The position numbers and the translations under genes were made by a program. A stretch of 64,000 nt of DNA from Piscicola geometra (lineage: Eukaryota > Annelida > Clitellata > Hirudinida > Piscicolidae), in assembly GCA_943735955.1 (NCBI GenBank), contig OX030956.1:7667145-7731144 (forward strand). The letters run 5' to 3'. The notes beneath the pieces were generated by a model. The model saw nothing but the letters and a program-made list of their open reading frames with translations. It searched no databases and had not been told where the DNA came from. Positions within the stretch are counted from its first letter, which is position 1. Every line of letters starts with the position of its first letter. This document shows positions 44,370 to 64,000 of the stretch, piece by piece.

Positions 44370-46016
44370 GAATGTAGGATAAAAAGCCTCTCGGATAAAA
44401 AGCCTTCGGATAAAACACCTTCTACAAAAAGCCTCCCGGAAAAAAAACCTCCTGGAGAAAAAGTCTCTTGGAGAAAAAGTCTCCTTGTTAATATTTTAAT
44501 ATAAATAAAACGGACTTTTTTTATAAAAAACGGATTTTTTAAAATAAATTCGTATCACAATTTTAAATAAATAAAACAAACTATATTTTTTTAAATTACA
44601 TAATTAAAACGAACTATAATTATAACTATAACGGACTTTATTTTTTTAATAGATTTGTTTCACAATTTTAAATAAATAAAACGGACTATATTTATAAAAA
44701 AAACATAATTAAAACGAACTTTAATTTATCAAATAAAATAAAAATTATTGGTAAACGGATAAAAAGTCTTCAGGATAAAAAGTTTTCAGGATAAAAAGTC
44801 TTCAGGATAAAAAGTCTTCAGGATTAAAAGTCTTCAGGATAAAAAGTCTTCAGGATAAAAGGTCATCAAGTTAAAAAGTTTTCAGGATAAAAAGTCTTCA
44901 GGATAAAAAGTCTTTAGGATAAAAAGTATTTATAAATTTTTTTTTTATAAATTAAATTTTAAGGAAAAATACGTGATTAATACGTTATCCTTAAAACTTA
45001 AAGAATAAAATGTGATACTTTTATCTAATTTTTGCTATAAGTTTTTCGTTCAATCTCGGAATAGCATTTGAATAAATTTGACTTGGCTGTTGTTGTTTCG
45101 TCACTTTAACCATAAGGAAATAATGTTTAAGGAAGAATACGTGATCCTTAGAACCAAAAGATTGAAATTTCATACTTTCATCTAATGTTTGCTCATTTTT
45201 TTTTCAATCTGGAAATAGCATTTGAATAAATTTGACTGGGTTGTTGATTCTTCACTTTAATCATTAAGTTTTCTACTGGTTCTCGATCGTGATTATTTTT
45301 CCTTGAAAATTAATTTTTAAAGATTTTTTTTGAAGACTTTTTATCCTGAAGACTTTTTATCCTGAAGAATTTTTATCCTGTAGACTTTTTATCCTGAAGA
45401 CTTTTTATCCTGAAGACTTTTTATCTTGAAGACTTTTTATCCTGAAGACTTTTTATCCTGAAGACTTTTTATCCTGAAGACTTTTTATTCTGAAGACTTT
45501 TTATCCTGAAGACTTTTTATCCTGAAGACTTTTTATCCTGAAGACTTTTTATCCTGAAGACTTTTTATCCTGAAGACTTTTTATCCTGAAGACTTTTTAT
45601 CCTGAAGACTTTTTATCCTGAAGACTTTTTATCCTGCAGACTTTTTATCCTGAAGACTTTTCATCCTGAAGACTTTTTATCCGTTTACCAATAATTTGTA
45701 TTGTATTTGATAAATCGTTTTAGGTATGTATTTTTAAAAAATTTAGTCCGTTTTATTTATTCAAAATAGTGAAACGAATCTATAAAAATCCTTTTTTTAT
45801 ATAAAAAGTCCGTTTTATTTATTTAACATTGTGAAAAACATCTATAAAAAATCCGTTTTTTATATTAAAAGTCCGTTTTATTTATACTAAAATATTAACA
45901 AGGAGACTTTTTCTCCGAGAGGCTTTTTCTCCAGGAGGTTTTTTCTCCGGGAGGCTTTTTGTAGAAGGTATTTTATCCGAAGGCTTTTTCTCCGAGAGGC
46001 TTTTTGTCCGTTCCCC
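44370..46016. mobile_element. Foldback DNA element with long inverted arms and 9 bp target duplications
   Basis: Both flanks are CATTGTAAC (44361-44369 and 46017-46025), a 9 bp duplication as made by Mutator-type (MULE) elements. The arms begin with AAAAAGCCTCTCGG-type motifs and are inverted copies of each other. Inside each arm is a tandem array of GGATAAAAAGTCTTCA: about 11 copies at 44758-44930 and about 22 in inverse orientation at 45331-45682. The centre has an internal direct duplication of about 150 bp (around 44965-45110 and 45120-45280). No transposase was found, so it would be non-autonomous. Confidence 0.85.
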
Positions 46017-46028
46017 CATTGTAACATG

Positions 46029-47076
46029 CAGGGGCGCAACCAGCAAAAAATGCTGGGGGGGGGGGCTCAACTTTAGTATTAAAAAAAATTTGTTTAACCC
46101 ATTTACCGCAGCTGTTGCGTTTTGCAACATCAATTTTTATATTTTTTTGCTGTTTTTATACCGAGTTTTTTCACATATTTTGTACAATAAATTTTAATTT
46201 TATAAGTTAAATTTCAAAATAAGTTTAAAATGAGATCCTAAACAGTCTAAAAAAAATTTCAAATATTTAGTTTCAACTAAATTTTGATGTGTTCTCAGTT
46301 ACAAAATAATTTTTCGATCAGTTTGTGAAAATCTTTTCACCATTTCATTTACTGGAAGAAGTGCAGTAGCGGTTTTGGTAGCAGATATTCTCAAACAAGC
46401 TATGCAAACGACATGCAGATACAGTCGTCTTAAGATGAATTTTAATAAGCCGAAGTTTAGAAAATGCTCTTTCTGCCTCTGATGAAGTAGCTGGCAGACT
46501 CAGAACAACATCGAGCCTATAATGCAACTCAGGCTGAAGGCTTGTTGCTCAAAAGAATTCTTACAGTTCGATACATGCAATGAGATCAGAGTCTGATCAT
46601 CAGACTGATAGGCACGTAAACTTGATGTGTTGATGTGATTTTGAGCTGTCTTTACACAGTTTCATTATCCTTTCCATGAAGGTTGGATAATTCTGAAAGC
46701 TCGAGAGTTATTTTGTCTATCTGATTTGTTCTTTATATACTGTGTCATGGCTTAAAAATTTACATATAAAAAGTGTAAAGATTTAAAAGTGTAGTTAAGG
46801 TCTAGTGGTGCTCTATTTCTTCTCAGAATTTGTGACATGTTAGTGTTATTTTGGTGGGATCTCTATGTTCTGTGTTGATATATGAAATGTTTCGTGAGAT
46901 AAAGACCCGATGGCCATCCAGAGAAAATATCATTGTTCTATGGCATGTTGAAAAATTCATTACCCCCCCCCCCCACCACCAAAAAAACTCATCGATTTTC
47001 GAAAAACTGTGAGACCCTTTGAAAAGGTCTGGGGGGGGGGCTTGAGCCCCCCCAGCCCCCCCTGGTTGCGCCACTG
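46029..47076 (-). mobile_element. hAT-type element, relative of 1784-3813
   Basis: Ends are CAGGGGCGCAACCAGC and GGTTGCGCCACTG, with flanks GTAACATG (46021-46028) and GTAACATC (47077-47084), 7/8 identical. On the - strand, 46527-46345 encodes LPATSSEAERAFSKLRLIK, the conserved core of the hAT C-terminal dimerisation domain. The rest of the transposase is missing. Orientation is opposite to the copy near 1.8 kb. Confidence 0.9.
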
Positions 47077-47740
47077 GTAACATCATCCGATCCTCTTCCT
47101 GGTAACCAAGGACCCCTTCCATCGGGTCCTGTTTTCCAAGCTCCCTTCTCCAAACCGTCAGCCATTTTCTCTCCACTCTTCATACAACCCACACTCCAGC
47201 AAAACGTGCCTCTCATTCTCTTCTTCCCCACAAACACACTTCCTATCCTCCTTCTCATACTTCCAGCGCACAATTTCATTATTCCTTACCGTCAAGCTAT
47301 CCCCCCTACACATCATCCTAACTTTCGCTCCATCTGAACCATCTACATATTTTTCCAACTTCCTGCTTTCTGACTTCTCCTCACGGTATCTTCTCAATCT
47401 TTCACTTTCCTGTATCTTATTCCCCCATTCCTCCCTTCCCTTTTGTTGGATCCTCTTCACCAGCTCCCTTTCCCCCATCCCTCCGACCTCTCTTTCTGAA
47501 ACGCCCATCATAAACACTCTTGCTCGTGCGTCTTTTCCTCCACGTACCATTTTGCTCATAACCTCCACATCCTATTTTTTTCCTAAGTTGGCTACACCTC
47601 TCCACCATTTAGATTTCTTACCTATCTCCTCTACACATGCTCTACCTACTCTTCCTACTATATCTTTCCCCTCTAATACCCTAATCACAAAGTCTGTCAT
47701 GACCTTTGTTTTGAAGAATTTTTTCCCCACTTAATTTCTT
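47077..47740 (-). pseudogene. LINE C-terminal fragment
   Basis: The - strand frame at 47568-47158 is highly charged and ends with KCVCGEEENERHVLLEC, the CxC...H...C motif found after the RT in several non-LTR retrotransposon clades. Sequence continues to the hAT insertion at 47076, which truncates it. Upstream frames (47608-47417) overlap with a shift, so the gene is broken. Confidence 0.65.
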
Positions 47741-48116
47741 TTTCCATTCACTCCATCACTCCACCCTCTTTTAATCTACCTTTCCATCCACTCAAAAAAC
47801 TTGAGTGATGATCACCAGACGATCAAGATTCATTTAGCGCTTAACACAGCATATACTCACAGATACACTCAGGCATACACGTACATATACTCAAGCACAT
47901 AATCACGCACAAGCAAACAAACGCACACAAGCACATAGAATACACATACACACAAATCTGTATTAATTTTTTCCACCCTAAAAAAATTTCAGATACATCT
48001 TTCTGCCATTTTCACAAATCCTCTCACATCAATGCACACGTACGCAAACAACCATACATAGAAACCATGCACTTCTTAATGATGAGACTTCGACACTTTC
48101 TTATACTTGCGGAGCA

Positions 48117-48575
48117 GTGGCAAAGTCTGTTTGCAACACAACAACAAAATGCTTCTCATGTAAGAATTATTTAATCGATAAAGACTCAGAGCATTCGGGA
48201 AAAAATAATTTTTCTAAAGTATACTTGGACCAGATTAATAGAGGGGGGTTAGTCGTTCCAGTCGATTTTGCTTGGAGGGCATGTGTGAATGCGTATATAA
48301 TTTTCAAACAAATTAAAGAGTCCCAAGACATATTTAAGAAATTTATTTCATGTAACTATCAATTATCACTTTTCCTTATGATTGTTGAAAGAACTTTTAT
48401 TTATGATTTTGATTCTGTTATTTCATTATCTAATTTTTGTGACAACGGACATGACTTAAAATATTTTATATCTAAATCTTTATTCAACTGTTTTAGTAAG
48501 AATTTAATTAAAAATCATTTCGAAATTAAAAATCTTAAACGTAAAGATTCTAAAATTAAAAAACTGAAAAGTTAA
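48117..48575 (+). pseudogene. Transposase C-terminal fragment, possibly P-element/THAP9-like
   Basis: The open frame encodes 152 aa. It contains CFSCKNYL and then LDQINRGGLVVPVD, a block like the DRGGL..PS motif near the end of P-element/THAP9-type transposases, followed by a lysine-rich C-terminus. Only the end of such a protein is present. I saw no termini or target duplication. The family assignment is from one motif and is tentative. Confidence 0.4.
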
Positions 48576-48659
48576 ATGCAACACACACACACAAACACAC
48601 ACACGCAAACGCACACACATACATGTTGCACTGTAAATTGATCTCCCGTGTCACCTCTC

Positions 48660-49132
48660 TTTCCCAACAAACCAATTATATTATTCCATCATTCAATCCT
48701 CATCTTCATCATCATTCCATCATTCCATCCTCATCTTCATCATCATCTTCATCTTCTAATTTCTCAAAATTGTTATCAACCTTTCGTCATTATTGGCATA
48801 ATCTTTTTCATCCTAATCATCTTCATCCTCTTCATCATTATCATCATCATCATCAGCATCAGCATCATCACCATCATCAGCATCATCATCACCAGCATCA
48901 ACATCAACATCAACATCTTTATCGTCATTCTGACGGTCGACGTTTGGATTTTAAATTGGGAATGTGTGCCTAAGTGCATTGTAGATGATGACTCACACAC
49001 ATCAATGTCTTCTCCCAACTTTTACTAATTCTCCCTATTTTCTCTTTTTTTATACTTCTATTGCTCATCCTCTTCTTCATCTTCTCTTCTTCTTCTTCTT
49101 CATCTTCTTCCTCCTCATCATCATCTTCTTCT

Positions 49133-49191
<59 letters not shown>

Positions 49192-49371
49192 TTTTTCTTC
49201 TTCATCATCATCATCTTCTTCTTCTTCTTCTTCATCATCATCATCATCATCATCTTCTTCTTCTTCTTCTTCTTCTTATTTTTCGTCTTCATCATCATCA
49301 TCTTCTTCTTCTTCTTCATCATCATCATCATCATCATCTTCTTCTTCTTCTTCTTCTTCTTACTTTTCTTC

Positions 49372-49419
<48 letters not shown>

Positions 49420-49610
49420 TTCTTCTTCTTCATCATCATCATCATCATCTTCTTCTTCTTCTTCTTCATCATCTTCTTCTTCTTCTTCTTCTTCTTCTTC
49501 ATCTTCATCTTCATCTTCATCTTCATCTTCTTCTTCATCTTCTTCTTCTTCATCATCTTTTACCCCTTCCTCGTTTTTTTTCTTTCTCCTCATCTTTCAC
49601 TTTCTCTTTC
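48660..49610. repeat. Long (TTC/ATC)n trinucleotide tract
   Basis: Imperfect TTC and ATC arrays run from about 48690 to 49556, densest from 49075. All long open frames here translate simple repeats and are not genes. Confidence 0.95.
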
Positions 49611-49695
49611 AACAGTTAGAGACCCTTAATCAAACAATGGAGCAATCTGGCACTTCTACGACTAACGTACTTGATAGCCTTTGTCGCTCGTACCA

Positions 49696-49702
49696 TATAT
49701 AA
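49696..49702 (+). promoter_or_regulatory. Candidate TATA box upstream of NUF2
   Basis: TATATAA lies about 110 nt before the NUF2 start codon. The same segment, with AATAAACTCTC shortly after, could alternatively be a piece of an old LTR. The segment is absent before the second NUF2 copy. Confidence 0.4.
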
Positions 49703-49812
49703 GGGAGCCATCTCGGTAATAAACTCTCTCTTGTCCAGTCGCATTCGCTTCACTTATATTTTAGCGAGAATTAGATTTTGATAACTTTACAATTACAATT
49801 GAAAGACTAAAA

Positions 49813-57759
<7,947 letters not shown>

Positions 57760-59597
57760 GTAAAGTCACAATGTTTATTATAAATATAAAGCTTTTTATG
57801 GCCTTTCTTTATCATACTCTATTTTTACGAAAGATTACTTATGCATTCAAATATTTAAATATTTAAAATAAACAATATAATTTTTTAAATATTAATAGTA
57901 TCATGAATATTTTTCATGACAGCTTACCACTTACCCGTTTGTTCGGAGTATGAAAGAGATGATAATGTATTACGGTGAATTTAATATAAAACTTAAACCT
58001 GATAATTTCACCAAGCCAACTGTGAGTTTAATTTAGTGAAAACATTTTTCAATATTTAAATCATAAATCTAACTTGCTTGTTTTACAGCCTGACGCTTGG
58101 TGTCCAAAATATTTCTCACAACACCTGAAGAATTCGCCTCTCTATTGCTATTAATAATTAGTGTTCATATAAATATGAAATAATAAGTTTAAATTACAAA
58201 TTAACATTTAAAGATTAAATCATTCATGTTTTCTATTTCTTATTTTAAACTTATTTTCAATTCATTTAATGTTTTTTTACAGGATTCAAATTACCACGGA
58301 AACTTGAGCTATCTTTATGCTGATATTACACGCAGACTAATGCTTGTCGATTTCATGTGGGCCATCAAAAAGACATATCAATAATTTAAAAAAAGTTCAT
58401 TTAATTAGCTAATTAAAATGTAATTAAACTTTTTTTCTCACAGAAATGAGGCTCTAGAGATGGCTTGTTTCGACGGGGAGCCCTTCACACTGGACGATCT
58501 ACAAAGACCAAGTACTGAGTGATTGTTCATCCCAGCTTCATTTCTCCTCTTCACACTCTTCCTCTAATTTCATCCTACTTTCTTTTTATAAACCCCTCTC
58601 TTTCTCCGACCATCATCCCTCTGCTCTATCCACCATCACTCCCTTCCCTTTCACCACACTCTTCCTTCTCACCACCATCACTTTTCTCCTTCACCATCAC
58701 TCGTCACCCTCCACCATCACTCTTCACCCTCCACCATCACTCTCCTCTCATTCCCATCACTCCCTCTCTCCACTCAACCCCATCACTCCCTTTCTCCACT
58801 CACCCCATCACTCCCACTCATCCCATCACTCCCTCTCTCCACTCACCCCCATCACTCCCTCTCTCCACTCACCCCCATCACTCCCTCTCTCCACTCACCC
58901 CATCACTCCCTCTCTCCACTCACCCCCATCACTCCTTCTCTCAACTCACCCCCATCACTCCCTCTCTCCACTCACCCCCATCACTCCCTCTCTCCACTCA
59001 CCCCCATCACTCCCTCTCTCCACTCACCCCCATCACTCCCTCTCTCCACTCACCCCCATCACTCCCTCTCTCCACTCACCCCCATCACTCCCTCTCTCCA
59101 CTCACCCCCATCACTCCCTCTCTCCACTCACCCCCATCACTCCCTCTTTCCACTCACCCCCATCACTCCCTCTCTCCACTCACCCCCATCACTCCCTCTC
59201 TCCACTCACCCCCATCACTCCTTCTCACTCTCTACCATCACTTCCTTCACTCACCACTCTATTACCATTCCTCCCCTATCTCTCCCATTACTCCCTTCTC
59301 CCCACCACCACTCTCTCATCGCCACCACTCCCTCTCTTCCCACCACCTTCTTTCTCATTCTCTCTCCACACAGGCTTCCCCTCTACTCCCTTTACCATCA
59401 CTCCACTCCCTCTCACCACCACCTCCACTCTCCCTTCCCTCCATTCTCTTCTCCATCTCTCTCTCCTAACAGCCTACCCCGACAAGAAGCGCGTCTACGG
59501 CATCCTCTCTTGCCTCCTCAACTACCTCCGCTTCCAGGGCAACTACCTCGAGATCCATAATGACGTCGTCGCCGCCGTTGTGAGTTTCGCCGCTGCC

Positions 59598-59598
<1 letters not shown>

Positions 59599-59684
<86 letters not shown>
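59599..59684. repeat. (ATG)n microsatellite in NUF2 intron 6, unit 2
   Basis: Two triplets longer than its counterpart at 51677-51756. Confidence 0.95.
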
Positions 59685-60273
59685 GGTATTACGATGAGGA
59701 GGGGGAGAAGAAGGACAGGTATGATGAGGAGGAGGGTGATGATAATGATGATGAGTATGAGGGTGATGATGAGTAGAATGATGATGATGATGATGAGAAG
59801 GATGATGATACTCATGAACAAGTTTTTGATCATCCAAAATGAGATTCTCCATTTTGAGTAATTCATCGCAATCACATTAACTTCATCATCACTATCATCA
59901 CTCTTCCATCACTCCGCCATCATCCCCACTCTATCATGATTACTACACCACCATCATCATCATCATCATCACTACTCCGCCATCATCATCATCATCACCA
60001 CTCCATCATCATCACCACCACCACCACGAAGGACGCGGACAAGGCGGAAGCGGAGGAGCTGGAGGAGAGGTTGGAGGTGGCGAGGGAGCGACGGGACGCC
60101 GTCGTGGAGAAAGTCGCGAATGCCAAGAAGTTGATGAGTCAGGTTCGATGGATGGATGGATGGATGGATGGAAAGTGATAGGGATGGAGGTAGGAGAGAG
60201 TGAAAGAGAGGATGAATGGAAGTGATTAATACTTTTCCATGTGATGCACGCTCACGCCTAATCACGTGCACAC

Positions 60274-61801
60274 TAGAGGTCGGACCGGGTACCCGCGGGA
60301 CTCCCGCGGGAACGGGAATGAAAATTAGTTTCGGGACGGGAAAAGTCGGAAACCGCGAATAGGTTTTCGGGACGGTAACGGGAACGGGAATCAACATTCA
60401 AATCTGGAACGGGAAAAGACGGGAACGGGAATCAACTTTTAAATCGGGAACGGGAAAAACGGGAATTACAGTTATTGGGATTGGATTCTTTAACAATGAT
60501 TTTTCAGCAAACTTCTAAGTATGGAAATCTTTATTTCATCGATACTCTGTACTTAAAATAAGTATTAAATGTAATCGAAATGTATAACGAAGCCACCATT
60601 GTCAATGTCTAAATCTCCAACACTACATTTGAAGTTGTTATGATGAGTCCAAAGATTAGGGAGATTAGAACAACTGGGTGATGATGAAAACTTGTCAGAT
60701 GAAATCAAAATGGCCGGTTATATTATTTTTATTTTATAAATTAATACTTTGAATTTGAATTATTAATTTCCAAATGATTGCTCAGTTGATTATTTCGACA
60801 AAAGAAAAGATGCCCATTGATCTTATTCATATGGCAGCATGTCTGTTGCATCCCCAGTATGAAAGAATAATAGGAAAAAAGTTTGGGATAGAAAAGAAAT
60901 AAATACCAAGACTTTCATTAGAGAAAATTTAATTCTATTTTGTACAGCCAGACCAAGCTGCAGTGCCGTTGAGAAAAAAACAAATGATGGTTATTTAGAC
61001 CTATTATGTTTATTTTTATAACGTAAAAATTAGAAAAAAATTATTATACTATCAAATTATACGAATGATTTTATATTTGTAGTTGTGGAGAATAAGAATG
61101 TTGTCAAAAAACATATTTCTAACATTATTGAAGAATTAATAATAATGAACGAAGAAAAAAATTCAGAAGAGGATGAATTGTACAAATATTCACAATTCGT
61201 CCCAAAGAAATTGAAGATTATAAAGATGTTTTATTTTATTGGAATAAAATGAGCAATTTTAAAATACTACAAGAAGTAGCCTAAATGTTTAGTATATCTG
61301 CAAGTTATATTCGCTGTAAACGGAATTTTTCAATATGTGGTCGTTTAACTTCAGACCCAAAATCATCTCATTTGAAAGCCGAAACTCTTAACGGTTTAAC
61401 CCGTGTGAAAAGCAATAAAGACTTGATTGAATAATATTTGAAATTTAAATCGTGTTTTTTTTATTTTATTAAAAAAAATATTCTCTGAATTTCAAATAAT
61501 AAATTTTAAGAAATGTTAGAACTAGCAAGTTTGGGACCAGTGAAAACGGCAGCGAAAATGATTAAAAGACAAAAAGCTTTCGGAAACGGGTCGGGACGAG
61601 AAAAAAAATGTCGGGAACGGGACGGGACGGGAATCAAAATTCTGATGTCCCATCGGGAACGGGACGGGACGGGAAAAAAATTTCAGGAACGGGACGGGAA
61701 TCAAATATCTGATGTCCCATCGGGAACGGGACGGGACGGGAAAACAAATTTCGGGAACGGGACGGGACAGGGAATGAAAAATCGTCCATGTCCGATCTCT
61801 A
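60274..61801 (+). mobile_element. hAT-type element in NUF2 intron 7, unit 2
   Basis: The duplicate of 52346-53873, with the same GTGCACAC flanks (60266-60273 and 61802-61809). Its presence in both units dates the insertion before the duplication. Confidence 0.92.
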
Positions 61802-61898
61802 GTGCACACATGCATTAATGCACGCTCAAACCTAATCACACTCACACATGCATTGATATACACTCGAACCTAATCACATGCACACATGTGAACTGGTG

Positions 61899-62041
<143 letters not shown>

Positions 62042-62926
62042 GCATGCAGAAGACGAAGAAGTATAGGGATGTGATGAGGGACCTCGACACGCAGGCAGCA
62101 CTCCTCTCCAGTGCCGGCAAGGCCCACAAGGAGACGGAGCTGTTGCTGAACCAACAAAAGAACCAACTGGTCAGTTTGATTGCTCTTCCTTTTCCTCCCT
62201 TTCATTCTTTCTTTCATCCCTTCCATCCATTACTTTGCAACATCCCTTCCATGTACCCCTTATTACCTTCTATCCATCCCATCTATTCTATCTCTTTCAT
62301 CCATCCCATCTATTCACTCTTTCATCCATCACACCCCATCCGTTCATCCATCCCATCCTATCCCACACCCAGAAAGAGCAGGAGAAGAGGGTGGACGTGC
62401 TGAGTGCGCGGGTGGACGAGGCGCAAGGCAAGGTGGTGCCCGAGCCGGGCAAGGCCCAGCAGAAGCTGGCTGCCCTCAAGTCGCAGGTGGGTGCTCCTGT
62501 GGTCGTCGTGGTGCTTGTTGTCGTGTGTTTGCTGGTGGTTATCGGGGTTGTTTTCGTGGTGGTGTGGGCATTGAAGATGGTGGTTTGATGAGGCTTGCTG
62601 TGGTGGTTGTTGTGATGCTTTTTCCGTTGTGGTTGTTGTGTTGGTGGCTTAGTATTGAGTTTGTGGCTGCGGTCGAGGTGGATGTGGTTTATTCTACTTG
62701 ACGACCACTTGACGACCACTTGACGACCAGCTGAGCGACTTGCGAGCTAAGAATGCCGAGTGCTTGGCCAGTCAGCTCAGGATGCGTGACCTGTGCCAGC
62801 AGGCCGAGCAGGTCAGTCTCTTTCATTCTTGTTTCATTTCTTTCCTGTCTTCCTGCTCTTGTTATATATTCATTTCTCTTGATCTTTCGCTTCCTCTTTT
62901 CTTTGTTCTATTTTATAATAGATTAA

Positions 62927-64000
62927 CCCTCTACTGCATAGTGATGCCAATTGGCATCACTACTTCTATGCTTTTTCATGAAGTTCAAAATGCCAAAATA
63001 AATCATTAAATTATTTTTTTAGATAGTAAACGCCCTAGAGCGTTTAATTTGAATATTTTTTTTATCATCTATGTTTATATTTCTCATCTATGCACTTCCG
63101 GAAATCGAGCTTATTTCAACTACTTTAGCGCTGTTTCACAAGTTTTTCTTTAACATCTGAGTAGTAAAATTTTTTTTTTTAGATAATCGTATCATTTGTC
63201 TTGATAAATAAATTTATTTTATAGTGTTAGGACAAACGGTTTGTTTATGATTGAGACATGAACATGCGATGCCAAATGGCATCACCATGCAGCTCTCGGG
63301 GCTTTATTTCTAATATATAAATCAGTGAAAACAACTTAATCATTTTGAGTTTTTGGATTTTTTAGATTGTAAACATGAATGTTCAATCATTTCAAGGAAA
63401 AAAAGGATCGAGGACTAAAACAGTTGCAAGAACAATTTCTATTGAAAGCGATGACAGTGAGCTGTCTGATGACAATGAGAGGAATGAAGACTAAAAGCCT
63501 CCTATAAACAATGATGAAAGTTCTGAAGAAAGCAGTGACGTTGAAGACATACCTTTAACTAGCACACAAATGAAAGCTAAAACAAAACGAAAACTGTTGT
63601 GGAAAACTACAAAAAATGAAACAGACAGAAGAATACCATTTTCAGGAGATGAGAGTCTAGGTTCTCACATCCTGGACTTGAAATCTCCTACTCATTTTTT
63701 TGAATTATTTTTTTCAACTAAACTAAAAGAACATATAGTTGAGCAGAGTAATCTTTACTCTGCTCAAACTCGTTCTGAAAAACCACTGCAGCTAACTGTT
63801 CCGGAACTAGAAAAGTTTCTGGGCATATCCATGGGGATGTCCTTGGTAGTCTTACCAAGTACCAGAAGATACTGGAATGGCGAAATCGCAGAAGGTAAAC
63901 AATAGGACGGAAACTTGTTTCAACTTGATGATATAAATAATTACTATACATTTATTTTTTGCTTTCTTTCTATTGTAGGTTTATGTAAAGCAAGCAAAGG
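62927..64000 (+). mobile_element. piggyBac-like element in NUF2 intron 10, unit 2 (truncated by window end)
   Basis: The duplicate of 55017-56624, including the TTAA site at 62923-62926 and the same internal stop. The 3' end lies outside the window. Confidence 0.9.

Noticed and set aside
44758..45682. CRISPR-like array (regular 16 bp repeats)
   Set aside because: Repeats are directly tandem without unique spacers and sit in inverted arms of a transposon in a eukaryotic genome.
49061..49702. Poly-Ser, poly-Phe/Ile and poly-Lys/Met frames of about 210 aa
   Set aside because: They translate the TTC/ATC repeat tract; no unique sequence or splice context supports a gene.

Overview
This is a eukaryotic, metazoan genomic window: very AT-rich between genes, with spliced genes, GT-AG introns, long microsatellites and many DNA transposons and LINE fragments. 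A rhodopsin-class GPCR and the CR1/L2-type LINE tails point to an invertebrate animal; I cannot name the phylum. Most long open frames are simple-repeat translations (CA/GT, ATG, TTC, TAC arrays) and are not genes.

Five protein-coding loci could be rebuilt exon by exon with consistent phases. (1) A class A GPCR, + strand, three coding exons, 16147-23025, 454 aa; its 5.3 kb second intron is filled with nested transposons. (2) A type II membrane protein with a glycosyltransferase-like DxD motif, - strand, four exons, 31428-29407, 394 aa. (3) A ZFR (zinc finger RNA-binding protein) orthologue, - strand, 18 coding exons, 39502-32392, 1174 aa, with three U1-type C2H2 fingers and a DZF domain. (4) A POMP/UMP1 (proteasome maturation factor) orthologue, + strand, 39760-40801, 141 aa, head-to-head with ZFR across a roughly 257 bp spacer. 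(5) A NUF2 (kinetochore Ndc80-complex subunit) orthologue, + strand, from 49813. Its body is tandemly duplicated: 49816 onward is repeated nearly identically from 57751 to the window end, and the junction falls inside a coding exon and breaks the frame.

The rest is mostly mobile DNA. At least ten hAT-type elements are present, most with exact or near-exact 8 bp target duplications, several nested in each other or in LINEs. There are also internally deleted piggyBac-like elements with TTAA sites, a mariner-type element carrying an L2-like LINE, two inverted copies of a TA-flanked element, a 1.65 kb foldback element with 9 bp target duplications, a palindromic foldback element near 8.5-9.4 kb, and a tRNA-derived SINE. 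Left region 1-16 kb: transposons only. 16-31.5 kb: GPCR and glycosyltransferase-like genes plus transposons. 32-41 kb: ZFR/POMP pair, with microsatellites in ZFR introns. 41-49.8 kb: nested transposons and repeats. 49.8-64 kb: the NUF2 tandem duplication.

No CRISPR, rRNA, functional tRNA or prokaryote-type operon is present. Functionally, ZFR (RNA binding), POMP (20S proteasome assembly) and NUF2 (chromosome segregation) are housekeeping genes; nothing in the sequence ties the five loci into one pathway.
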